A DNA stretch of 7,435 nucleotides from Bacteroidota bacterium (GTDB taxonomy: Bacteria > Bacteroidota > Bacteroidia > Bacteroidales > 4484-276). The notes beneath the pieces were generated by a model. The model was not told the DNA's origin, did not search any database, and saw only the letters and a list, made by a program, of their open reading frames with translations. Positions 1 through 6,595 of the stretch are shown piece by piece (the stretch's first letter is position 1; each line of letters begins with the position of its first letter). The stretch lies in the NCBI GenBank assembly GCA_013203545.1, contig JABMQA010000208.1:1-7435 (forward strand). Reading direction: 5' to 3'. The translations under genes and the position numbers were made by a program.

Positions 1-1019
1 AAATCCACGGTCTGAATTTTATGAATCCCTGTTCCTGCCCTGTCAAGGAATCTCTTCGCCTGCGTATAATCGCCGGTTTGGGTATATAAATCCCCTATTT
101 CAATAAACAACCTGATGGTATCCCCTATATTTGAATTGATGGTTTTGGACGTAACATTGGTATTTAACCTATCCATGAGATTGAGGGCGCTTTCATAATG
201 TACCAGCGCCGAATCCCAATTTTCCTGATCACGGTATACACCACCGATGTTAACTTGTGAAAGAATTATTCTGTCGTACAACTGATATTTGTAACAATCC
301 TTCAACACCTTATAATAATTTTCAAGCGCTTTGTCATAGGCTTTCATATCGTGATACATAACCGCTCTTGCATTCTGGACATTTATTAGAAACATTGAAT
401 CCTTATTTTCCGTAGCCACATCCCAGGCAAGGTTTAAATACTCAGCCGTTGTTTCATAATTATTCATCTCCTCGTTAATGGTGGCAATGTCCAGTAAAAA
501 ATAGTGCAAATATGCCCTGTATCCGATCTCTTCAGCAACATTAACACATCTTTGATAATATTCAAGCGCTGCCGGCATATCTCCTTTCCATTCATAGGTC
601 TTGCCAATCCTACTAATGTCGGTAAGGCTGCGTGCCTTCCAGTCGTTTTGGTTTGGATCATTAAAGGCTGCATATTTTTCGGCCACCGCAAGCTTTCTCT
701 TTGAATATTTTAACATGCTGTCGAGCACCATCAGTTTCATATAAGCACCTGAAAACATTCCATTAACCGCGTACTCAAGAAGAGAATCACTTTTCAGATC
801 AAGGATGGAATCAACTTTTTTCGCATACCTTATCATCAGCTCAGGAGGCAGGAGACTACTATAATTCATGACACCTTCAAGTTTTATAACTCTCTGTGCC
901 GATGTGTCGCTTAGGTAATCCGTCAACAGACTGTCGGCAACCTGGTATTCACGCTGTTGACCAATGGTAGTAAAAATGATCAAAAAAAGGAACACCAAAC
1001 AAAACAATTGATTTTTCAT
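1..1019 (-). CDS. TPR-repeat protein with signal peptide, probable N-terminal sensor part of a LytTR-associated histidine kinase (partial)
   Basis: The frame is open from the ATG at 1019 to the left edge, giving 339 codons and no stop, so the C-terminus is missing. Residues 1-20 form a signal peptide or first membrane segment (MKNQLFCLVFLFLIIFTTIG), which puts the following part in the periplasm. From about residue 129 onward there are roughly five TPR-like helical pairs at about 40-residue spacing (around 129-162, 168-204, 209-242, 250-285 and 298-333), with typical signatures such as GDMPAALEYYQRC and ENWDSALVHYESAL. The start overlaps the stop of the LytTR response regulator by 4 bp (ATGA), which indicates translational coupling. 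In Bacteroidota, LytTR regulators are commonly paired with kinases built as signal peptide, TPRs, membrane helix, coiled coil and LytS-type His_kinase domain. I infer that layout here, but the membrane helix and kinase lie outside the window. It could instead be a TPR protein without a kinase domain. Confidence 0.85.
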   Translation of the reverse strand, partial: MKNQLFCLVFLFLIIFTTIGQQREYQVADSLLTDYLSDTSAQRVIKLEGVMNYSSLLPPELMIRYAKKVDSILDLKSDSLLEYAVNGMFSGAYMKLMVLDSMLKYSKRKLAVAEKYAAFNDPNQNDWKARSLTDISRIGKTYEWKGDMPAALEYYQRCVNVAEEIGYRAYLHYFLLDIATINEEMNNYETTAEYLNLAWDVATENKDSMFLINVQNARAVMYHDMKAYDKALENYYKVLKDCYKYQLYDRIILSQVNIGGVYRDQENWDSALVHYESALNLMDRLNTNVTSKTINSNIGDTIRLFIEIGDLYTQTGDYTQAKRFLDRAGTGIHKIQTVD

Positions 1020-1807
1020 AATTCAAAAATTTGTTCAAAAATTTGCATCAGTTTATCCCTGCTCCTGGCGGAGACGGGAGCCTGTAAATCGCCGGTAAGC
1101 ACCACATAGCCGCCGTCCTGCCGCTCAAATCTTTTGATATGCCTCAGGTTGATAAGGTGGGAACGGTGTACACGGAAAAACCCATGGTCCGTCAGCATTT
1201 CGTCGAAGTCCTTCAGTACACGTGAAACGAGGATGCGTTCACCCTGTACGGTATTGAAGGTGGTATAATTCCCGTCCGATTCACAACAAATGATATCGCT
1301 TACATTCAGGAAGTGGATGTTTTCCTGGGTCTTCAATACGATCTTACGATCGGTTTTTTTATCCGGTTCCAGGTTTTCCTTCAGGACGTTGATCTGGTTT
1401 TGAAAACTTCCCAATACCATTTGCCTGGCCCTTTCGATGGCCTCCACCAGTTTTTCGGGGTTGACGGGTTTGAGGATGTAATCCACAGCACTGAACCTGA
1501 AAGCATCGAGTGCGTGCTGTTCGTAAGCAGTGATGAAGATGACTTTGAAGTCGATGTGCTGATAGTGTTCCAGCAAATCGAACCCGGTACCGTCATCCAT
1601 CCTGATGTCCAGCAATACCAGGTCGGGTTTGTACCTGTCGATGGCACTGATGCCCGTTGCAACACTTTCGGCCTCTCCAACAACCTTCACCTGCCGGCAG
1701 GCCACTTTGATCAGGCTTTTGAGTGTACTCCTGATGTGAGGCTCATCATCGATGATCAGAACATTCAGCATGGGTGGTGGTTTGTTTTTCCCGGTAAAGT
1801 TAAACAT
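1016..1807 (-). CDS. LytTR-family response regulator (receiver + LytTR DNA-binding domain)
   Basis: The 263-residue protein has a receiver domain (about 13-130) and a C-terminal LytTR DNA-binding domain (about 155-260). The receiver has all key residues: acidic pair D20-D21 (IIDDE), phosphoacceptor D67 (LVLLDIRM), switch T93 (FITAY) and K113 in YILKPV. The LytTR part shows IICCESDGNYTTF, a conserved FFRVHRSHLINLRHI stretch and VSARSRDK near the end. Family knowledge: such proteins bind direct repeats in promoters after phosphorylation by a LytS-type kinase. It lies 18 bp after the esterase gene and overlaps the TPR protein by 4 bp, so an operon is likely. The start is uncertain. Met13 (ATG at 1771) begins MLNVLIIDDE, which fits the usual receiver start better, and the first 12 residues (with PPP before Met13) look unlike a receiver. 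Neither start has a clear ribosome binding site. Confidence 0.95.
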   Translation of the reverse strand: MFNFTGKNKPPPMLNVLIIDDEPHIRSTLKSLIKVACRQVKVVGEAESVATGISAIDRYKPDLVLLDIRMDDGTGFDLLEHYQHIDFKVIFITAYEQHALDAFRFSAVDYILKPVNPEKLVEAIERARQMVLGSFQNQINVLKENLEPDKKTDRKIVLKTQENIHFLNVSDIICCESDGNYTTFNTVQGERILVSRVLKDFDEMLTDHGFFRVHRSHLINLRHIKRFERQDGGYVVLTGDLQAPVSARSRDKLMQIFEQIFEL

Positions 1808-1825
1808 TGTTAGTTACATTTATAA

Positions 1826-4684
1826 TTATTTTACGATCATCAGCCGGGCCCTGGTATTTGATTGTTCTGTGACCATTTCAACAATATAGGTTCCGCTGTG
1901 AAGCGATGAAATGTCAACCGGCCCGTTTGTTTGCTTTGTTTGCAATACTTTTAAACCACTGAGCTTGTAAATATTCACCTCCATGACAATGACACTACTC
2001 ATTCCTACAATGTAAAATTCATGGCCTGCCGGGTTGGGGTAAATTGAGATTTCGTTGACAGGAATGTTTTCAGGCACACTAACTGTACAGGCATCTTCAA
2101 CTTCCTGTATGCTATTGCAGCCGGGGGCATTGGCCCCGATGACAATAACAGCGCCTGGTGCAGCAAGATAGTCACAGATGCTCTGCACCTCACAGCTCGA
2201 AAGGGAAAGATTTCCTAAAATCATCAATTCGGATATGGTTCCGGCATCAATGTTGTCAAGGCCCGATAAGCTGGTCAGAGACATATTTCCACCTCCCATC
2301 AGTCCTCCAATCGTAAGCTTACCCGAAATGGAGGTCAGGTTTCCAAGTGCGGCGATCTGTTCAAGATCATCGTTACTGGTGAGGGTTAGTGATCCTCCGA
2401 TGTGGGTCAGGTTTTCGAGGCCATCCAGCGATAAAAGTGAGGTATAGCTTATCACCATGTTGCCATTGATTGCTGTCAGGTTTTCGAATCCTTCCAGTGA
2501 TAAGATTGCTGATTCGTTTATATCCAGGTTGCCTGTGATTTCTGAGAGGTTGTCCAATCCGGATAAACTTGATAATAAAGTGTTTGAACTTATTGTCAGA
2601 TTCCCCGCTATGGAAGTTACTATGCTTAAACCCTCCAGATTGGTAATGTCATACCCGCCAATGACCACCTCTCCTGTCAGCACACTGCATCCCGGATATT
2701 GAACCGCAAATTCATCTATGTCCTGTTGTGAAAAGAAATAATAATTTCCGTAGGGAAGACAATCCATCGTGAAGCCGCAGTGAGCAGCTACGTCGGAGGG
2801 ACTGTTACAACCGGGCGCATTACCATAAATTTCCACCATACCGTTTGGGTCTGACAGATATTCACAAAGGCTTTGGATTTCGCAGAAGGTTAAATTGTCA
2901 TTCCCCACAATCTTCAGATCCGTAATTGAACCTGCAACAATGTCATCAAGACCGACCAGGTTGTATAAAAGATCGTTGTATTCAATAATCAACCCACCAC
3001 CAATGGTTGTCAGATTTGACAGTCCGGCAAGACTGGTCAATGCTGTATGGCTAACTTCCAGATAGCTGCCGATGGTTGTCAGGTTGTTCAATCCCTGTAG
3101 GCTTGTCATTGAACCGTTACCTGAAAAATCAACGTATCCTGTTACTTCAGTCAGGTTCTCCAGCCCTTCCAGATCTGTCAGGGAATTGTTATATCTTATC
3201 AGCAGATCGCCTCCACCCATGGAAGCCACATTGCTGAGGGCTACAATATTTTGGAGCCCTGCGTTAAACATAATACTTATTGTTCCCCCGACAGCATTTA
3301 AATTGTCCAGCCCTGACAAATCGAACAAGCCATCGTTTACATAGATAATCAAATCTCCGCCAACGAAGGTAACATTTTGCATGGCAAATAAATTGGCGAG
3401 ATTACTGTTCCGCCATATTTTTAAGGTTCCGCCAACCGTAATCAGATTGGATAATCCTGAAATATCTGTCAATGAAGGGTTCCCTAAATAATCTCCGATG
3501 CTAAGATTGCCATAAACTGCCGTCAGTATGCTAAGTCCGTTCAGGTTCCAGATGGTGTTGCCTTCAATAATAACATCCCCCTCTATCTCCGTACAGCCGG
3601 GATGGTTTATCTGAAAATTGTTGATTTCCTGCTGGGTGGTAAAAGTGATGCCCTCAGGCAGACAGGATGAAGGTAAAACAACCGGTGGCATCAGCAGCGA
3701 ATCGAGGAATAGCAGGGAATTTACCCTGAACTCATATGGCATGGTATGTCCTCCGTTATGTAGAAAAAATTTATAAGGAATCCCCAAAAGGTCTAATGTG
3801 TCTTTTACAGCCAGATGACCGGGGTAAAGAAACAGTTCATCATTGCTTCCACAACCAAAATAAATTCCCAGACTATCGGATGGGGAAATCTGATTTAAGA
3901 TATGTGCGATATCATGGGGCTCGACCTTTGTCAAAACCGTATCGATAAAGTCCCCGTTTTCATTGAGGCAAAACTCAACGATCTGCGGGTTAATATATGT
4001 TTGGGGCGTGTTGTTATTGGGTGAAAATGCGCCTCCTAACAGAAAATACCCCTTTGTAAAAAAGCCCGAATTATAATAATCATAAAAATAGGGCGGTCCC
4101 GGTTGGTTTTCCTGAAGGATCATTTGCCTCCACTGTGTCTTTGCAAATTCATCAAGAATGTTGATTATGCCTGCATGGGATGCAATCGCCCTGTACTTTT
4201 CTTTATGAAGGATCCCATACCTGAAAGCGCCGTATCCGCCCATGGACTGCCCGAACAGGCCCCTGTAATTTCTATCAGGCATTGCCCTGTAGGTATTTTC
4301 GATCCAGTCAGGTAATTCCACCACCATAAAGGTTTCATAGTTTCCCCATAACGTTGAGTTTACATACATACTGCCGTCAAAGGGAACCGCATTGTTATCA
4401 GCACATACAACTATAACAGGATCGATCTGGCCCTGGTTGATTAAGGAATAGGCGGCACTCATGGCGGTATTGCCACTGTTCTGGTTCCCTAACCATCCGT
4501 GCAGATAGTAAATTACCGGGTAATACAGATCGGGATTGTCATCATATCCTGTCGGAAGGAATACATCCACCATTTTGGTTTGTTGCAGCGATTCGCTGTA
4601 AAACGAAGTGTCGATGATGTTGATCTGCCCTGAGAGTGATTGGATCATCAGGACAATTGCTGTAAATAACATAAATTTTTTCAT
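1826..4684 (-). CDS. Secreted esterase (PF00756-like) with two receptor-L/LRR modules and T9SS sorting domain
   Basis: This 952-residue protein starts with a signal peptide (residues 1-19, cut near SLSG-Q). Residues about 20-332 form an alpha/beta-hydrolase of the putative-esterase family (esterase D/antigen 85 type). The nucleophile is S147 in GQSMGG, a likely oxyanion segment is YYLHGWLGN (59-67), the likely acid is D282 in GSNDELF and the likely catalytic histidine is H313 in HNGGHT. Residues 341-636 and 642-866 are two related leucine-rich modules resembling receptor L-domains, with repeated units of about 23 residues (pattern LxGLxNLTxIGGxLxI). Residues 879-952 are a type A T9SS sorting domain (SIYPNPAG...SSLHSGTYIVEM). 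The protein is therefore expected to cross the inner membrane via Sec and the outer membrane via T9SS, and to be secreted or surface-anchored. The substrate is unknown: related esterases cut feruloyl or acetyl esters on polysaccharides or S-formylglutathione, and nothing here decides among them. It is probably the first gene of the operon with the LytTR regulator. Confidence 0.93.
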   Translation of the reverse strand: MKKFMLFTAIVLMIQSLSGQINIIDTSFYSESLQQTKMVDVFLPTGYDDNPDLYYPVIYYLHGWLGNQNSGNTAMSAAYSLINQGQIDPVIVVCADNNAVPFDGSMYVNSTLWGNYETFMVVELPDWIENTYRAMPDRNYRGLFGQSMGGYGAFRYGILHKEKYRAIASHAGIINILDEFAKTQWRQMILQENQPGPPYFYDYYNSGFFTKGYFLLGGAFSPNNNTPQTYINPQIVEFCLNENGDFIDTVLTKVEPHDIAHILNQISPSDSLGIYFGCGSNDELFLYPGHLAVKDTLDLLGIPYKFFLHNGGHTMPYEFRVNSLLFLDSLLMPPVVLPSSCLPEGITFTTQQEINNFQINHPGCTEIEGDVIIEGNTIWNLNGLSILTAVYGNLSIGDYLGNPSLTDISGLSNLITVGGTLKIWRNSNLANLFAMQNVTFVGGDLIIYVNDGLFDLSGLDNLNAVGGTISIMFNAGLQNIVALSNVASMGGGDLLIRYNNSLTDLEGLENLTEVTGYVDFSGNGSMTSLQGLNNLTTIGSYLEVSHTALTSLAGLSNLTTIGGGLIIEYNDLLYNLVGLDDIVAGSITDLKIVGNDNLTFCEIQSLCEYLSDPNGMVEIYGNAPGCNSPSDVAAHCGFTMDCLPYGNYYFFSQQDIDEFAVQYPGCSVLTGEVVIGGYDITNLEGLSIVTSIAGNLTISSNTLLSSLSGLDNLSEITGNLDINESAILSLEGFENLTAINGNMVISYTSLLSLDGLENLTHIGGSLTLTSNDDLEQIAALGNLTSISGKLTIGGLMGGGNMSLTSLSGLDNIDAGTISELMILGNLSLSSCEVQSICDYLAAPGAVIVIGANAPGCNSIQEVEDACTVSVPENIPVNEISIYPNPAGHEFYIVGMSSVIVMEVNIYKLSGLKVLQTKQTNGPVDISSLHSGTYIVEMVTEQSNTRARLMIVK
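1829..2050 (-). other. Type IX secretion system C-terminal sorting domain (type A) of the esterase
   Basis: Residues 879-952 carry the hallmarks of the T9SS type A tail: ISIYPNPAG at the start, a central KLSGLKVLQ strand, DISSLHSGTYIVEM, and a short basic end (RARLMIVK). In this family the tail directs export across the outer membrane and is normally removed by the PorU-type sortase. No T9SS machinery gene lies in this window. Confidence 0.92.
2087..2761 (-). repeat. L-domain/LRR module B of the esterase (residues 642-866)
   Basis: This is the second copy of the module. It opens with CLPYGNYYFFSQQDIDEF and closes with CEVQSICDYL and GANAPGCNS. Its cysteines at 642, 666, 831, 837, 856 and 866 match module A in order and nearly in spacing. 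The leucine-rich turns also repeat at DNA level: the sequence tcaggttttcga occurs at 2407 and again at 2476 on the plus strand, 69 bp (23 codons) apart. The fold resembles the receptor L-domain solenoid, which usually mediates protein or glycan contact; the ligand is unknown. Confidence 0.85.
2777..3664 (-). repeat. L-domain/LRR module A of the esterase (residues 341-636)
   Basis: This is the first of two homologous modules. It opens with CLPEGITFTTQQEINNF and closes with a cap containing CEIQSLCEYL and GNAPGCNS. Six cysteines lie at 341, 364, 601, 607, 626 and 636. Between the caps are leucine-rich turns of about 23 residues, such as LTDISGLSNLITVGGTLKI. The cysteine spacing in the C-terminal cap (6, 19, 10) is identical to module B, so the caps are probably disulfide-bonded. 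Module A carries about three more repeat turns than module B. Confidence 0.85.
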
Positions 4685-4820
4685 AGTCTGCTTTTTTTAT
4701 AGTTATTATAAAGATAAAAGTACAACCTCAAAAAGCGGAATATGGAACAGATGTGTGAACATAGGGGTTTGTTGAGTGGGTGCCGGGATATTTTGTGTGA
4801 AAGCAGGTTTTATGAGCGAG

Positions 4821-6095
4821 CTATAAGTTTGTAATGAAGTCCCAGATGTTTTTATGAACAATCCCTTTGGGATGGTTTATCGTGATATCATCCATCGAAA
4901 CAACATATTTCGGGAAGTTGTCATTGATTGATTCCAAAATACGAAATTCCCTGTTGATGGTTTGTTCGGAGGACAACAGATAGGATACCTGAATGTATTT
5001 TTTTAACTCCCCTTTTAATGCCAAAAAATCAACCTCAAAGTTTTTAAAATAACCGGCTTTAACTTCATAACCGTTCATTCGCAAATGCAAATACACAGTA
5101 TTTTCCAGCATTGATGCAAAATCATTTATCAGTTGAGGATACAGGAAGTTTCTGAAACCCAAATCATTTACATAATATTTCTTTTCACCAGACAGCAGCT
5201 CTTTTGTTTTCAAAGAAAATTTGGGACAGTTTCGCACAAGAAAAGCATCCTCCATATATGCTATGTATGACGAAATTGTTGAATAATCAGCTTTTCTTTG
5301 TTTGCTCTTGAAGTACTTAACAATGGAAGGGATGGATATCAGGTTACCAACATTGTGTAAAAGGAATAAAAACAAATCTTCCAACAAAACATAATCTCTT
5401 ATTTTATACCGGTACATGATGTCTTTAAGGAGGATGGTATCCTTTAATGATTGAAAATAATGCCGCTTGATGTCGCTGGATTCAATGTTATAAATCTCCG
5501 GCAGACTGCTGGTCTGAATATATTCAATAAAATGGGATTTTGTATTTTCATAGTTAAAGAAATCTAAAAATTCAAGATATGAAAAAGGGAACACCTCAAT
5601 TACCACATACCGGCCAGATAAATGACCGGCCAGCTCTCCGGAGAGAAGACGGGAATTGGATCCTGTAATAAAAACCTCGTATTCCTCTGTGATATGCTGG
5701 GCAAGTGAAACAATAATCTTTTCCCATTCATCAATGTTTTGTACTTCATCAATAAATAAATAAATTTTCCCCTGAGGGTTTACTTCTTCTTTATAAAACC
5801 GGATTAAACCGGACAGGTCGGAAGCGTTCTTAATGCTTTCAAAATCATACAATTCTTTGTTAAGGTAAAAAGTATTTTTCGGAGAAACTGATTTTTCATT
5901 GATCAAATGCCGGATAAACTGCCTGACAATATAACTTTTTCCACTTCGCCTTTGACCTACAATTACTTTGATCAACTTGTTACCAGTTGCCCTGTCGATT
6001 TTTTCAAGATACTCTTGTCGGATAAAACCAAAGTTAAATCCTGGGTCATCATACCAAAAATTTATTTTTTTCAGCGCTTCAAATAATTCTCTCAT
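4821..6095 (-). CDS. AAA_14/DUF4143-family ATPase
   Basis: The 424-residue protein matches the common archaeal/bacterial AAA+ family with an N-terminal AAA_14 domain and a C-terminal DUF4143 domain. The Walker A motif is G47-QRRSGK-S54, Walker B is IYLFIDEVQ (D116, E117), and sensor-1 and following residues read TGSNSRLLSGELAGHLSGRY (144-163), a hallmark of the family. Residues about 250-290 (LISIPSIVKYF...STISSYIAYMEDAFLV) look like a winged-helix segment. The DUF4143 part contains YYVNDLGFRNF (308-317) and FEVDFLAL then YIQVSYL (353-373). This resembles a PD-(D/E)XK nuclease core in which the acidic and lysine positions of the last strand are Q and S, so cleavage activity is doubtful. Length is normal for the family. 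The biological role of the family is poorly known. The gene is not obviously part of an operon: 136 bp separate it from the esterase, and its own promoter and operator-like repeats lie upstream. It looks more AT-rich than the LytTR gene by eye. Confidence 0.93.
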   Translation of the reverse strand: MRELFEALKKINFWYDDPGFNFGFIRQEYLEKIDRATGNKLIKVIVGQRRSGKSYIVRQFIRHLINEKSVSPKNTFYLNKELYDFESIKNASDLSGLIRFYKEEVNPQGKIYLFIDEVQNIDEWEKIIVSLAQHITEEYEVFITGSNSRLLSGELAGHLSGRYVVIEVFPFSYLEFLDFFNYENTKSHFIEYIQTSSLPEIYNIESSDIKRHYFQSLKDTILLKDIMYRYKIRDYVLLEDLFLFLLHNVGNLISIPSIVKYFKSKQRKADYSTISSYIAYMEDAFLVRNCPKFSLKTKELLSGEKKYYVNDLGFRNFLYPQLINDFASMLENTVYLHLRMNGYEVKAGYFKNFEVDFLALKGELKKYIQVSYLLSSEQTINREFRILESINDNFPKYVVSMDDITINHPKGIVHKNIWDFITNL

Positions 6096-6099
6096 TATT

Positions 6100-6195
6100 A
6101 TGGAATATGGTCAAACATTTCACAAAAATAATCAAAATATTTGATTGTGGTCAATAATTAAAAAGCCATTAACAAAATCTTTGATTATAATCAAA
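6100..6195 (-). repeat. Three 16-bp near-palindromes at exact 40-bp spacing upstream of the ATPase (probable operators)
   Basis: Read on the minus strand, the copies are TTTGATTATAATCAAA (6195-6180, a perfect palindrome), ATTGACCACAATCAAA (6155-6140) and TTTGACCATATTCCAT (6115-6100). They fit a shared consensus TTTGACCATAATCAAA with 14, 14 and 13 matches of 16. Starts are exactly 40 bp apart, close to four helical turns. Extra TCAAA/ACAAA half-sites at 6132 and 6172 fall midway, so half-sites recur every 19-21 bp. A further inverted repeat with 7-bp arms (AATCAAA/TTTGATT, 6130-6146) joins one of these half-sites to copy two. The position over the -33 box and between the predicted start site and the ATG suggests a repressor operator array. 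The binding protein is unknown. Confidence 0.6.
6123..6155 (-). promoter_or_regulatory. Bacteroidota-type promoter of the ATPase gene
   Basis: On the minus strand a perfect TAnnTTTG box (TATTTTTG, 6130-6123) lies 21 bp after an ATTG element (6155-6152) that fits the -33 TTTG consensus of Bacteroidota primary-sigma promoters. Transcription would begin near 6116, about 20 bp before the ATG at 6095. No Shine-Dalgarno sequence is present, which is usual in this phylum. The -33 element is inside the middle copy of the palindromic repeat, so a bound protein there would block the polymerase. Confidence 0.55.
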
Positions 6196-6301
6196 CAATT
6201 GAGAGAGGGGAAAGAATTGCGAACACACGGTATAGACAAATGAACGCTGGCTTTTTGTGAATGATCGCTGAAATATTACTCCGGGTTCTATTTCAAATTC
6301 T

Positions 6302-6487
6302 TCAATTCAATCCGAATTTATATTTATAGATAAGCAGGTCGGGCAGATGGGTATTGATGCTGTGAACGCCGCTTTTCAGATCAGAAGCAAAGGCATCAAT
6401 GTTGATGTCTGGACAACTTGCACCAACCAGATCCGACACTTCACGGATGGTGTTTTGATCTCCTGATATGATGTTGGCTTTGACCAT
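6302..6487 (-). pseudogene. Truncated, degenerate LytTR-type receiver domain remnant
   Basis: A 61-residue frame from the ATG at 6487 aligns with the first half of a LytTR-regulator receiver. Its C-PDINI-x5-DLKSGVHSI segment and PDLL strand line up without gaps with AC-RQVKV...GISAI...PDLV of the regulator at 1016-1807. The active site is gone: the acidic pocket IIDDE reads IISGDQ, and the phosphoacceptor Asp in PDLxxLD is Lys (PDLLIYK). The frame stops right after beta-strand 3, so half the receiver and the whole output domain are missing. A weak trace of strand 4 (EIEPGVIFQRSF, about 6291-6256) continues in another frame after the stop, as expected for a frameshifted gene. A longer start at 6553 would add 22 residues without receiver character and run through the promoter region. 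It could still be expressed as a tiny protein, but a folded receiver is unlikely. Confidence 0.6.
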
Positions 6488-6501
6488 GGTGTTGTTTCGT
6501 A

Positions 6502-6536
6502 CAAATATATAAAAAACATTATTAAACCAGATGCAA
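6502..6536 (-). promoter_or_regulatory. Candidate Bacteroidota promoter for the receiver remnant
   Basis: On the minus strand a perfect TAnnTTTG match, TATATTTG (6509-6502), lies 15 bp before the ATG at 6487. A TTG (6536-6534) sits 24 bp upstream, a little too far for a good -33 element. If used, the leader would be under 10 bases. This supports the shorter start of the remnant and suggests that it was once a promoted gene. Confidence 0.35.
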
Positions 6537-6559
6537 CCTTTTTCCCAATTCATTCCTCT
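6533..6559 (+). promoter_or_regulatory. Candidate ECF-type promoter of the sigma factor (possible autoregulation)
   Basis: The -35-like element GCAACC (6533-6538) and the -10-like CTCT (6556-6559) are separated so that AAC and CTC are 18 bp apart, the geometry expected of ECF promoters (AAC in the -35, GTC-like in the -10). No primary-sigma TAnnTTTG box is visible on the plus strand here. The start codon would follow about 30 bp after transcription start. ECF factors commonly drive their own gene, so autoregulation is the simple reading. It overlaps the candidate divergent promoter of the receiver remnant. Confidence 0.4.
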
Positions 6560-6595
6560 TTATACCAAAGCGACTTTACCACGAAGAGTAAATTA

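Noticed and set aside
504..704. Short frames on both strands inside the TPR gene
   Set aside because: The long minus-strand frame from 1019 to the edge has clear TPR repeats and a signal peptide and explains the region.
1313..1813. A 166-codon open frame on the plus strand
   Set aside because: It is exactly antisense to the LytTR regulator, whose receiver and LytTR motifs are unmistakable; the plus-strand translation has no recognisable domain.
2178..3344. Several 80-90-codon plus-strand frames in a row
   Set aside because: They lie antisense to the leucine-rich modules; the repeated codons of the solenoid keep the opposite frames open. Their translations are repetitive and domain-free.
4709..4716. 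TATCTTTA on the minus strand before the esterase gene, a one-mismatch TAnnTTTG box
   Set aside because: The nearest TTTG lies only 12 bp upstream, too close for a -33 element, so the promoter call is not supported. The 136-bp gap 4685-4820 otherwise shows no hairpin or clear signal.
6100..6195. CRISPR array
   Set aside because: Only three short, imperfect palindromic copies with 24-bp gaps, next to a promoter and without cas genes; operator repeats explain them better.
6196..6219. Inverted CAATT/AATTG pair as a possible terminator hairpin
   Set aside because: The 5-bp AT-rich arms with a 14-base loop are too weak, and no T-run follows.
6488..6553. 22-codon N-terminal extension of the receiver remnant
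   Set aside because: The added residues have no receiver character, and the segment contains the TATATTTG box directly before the ATG at 6487.
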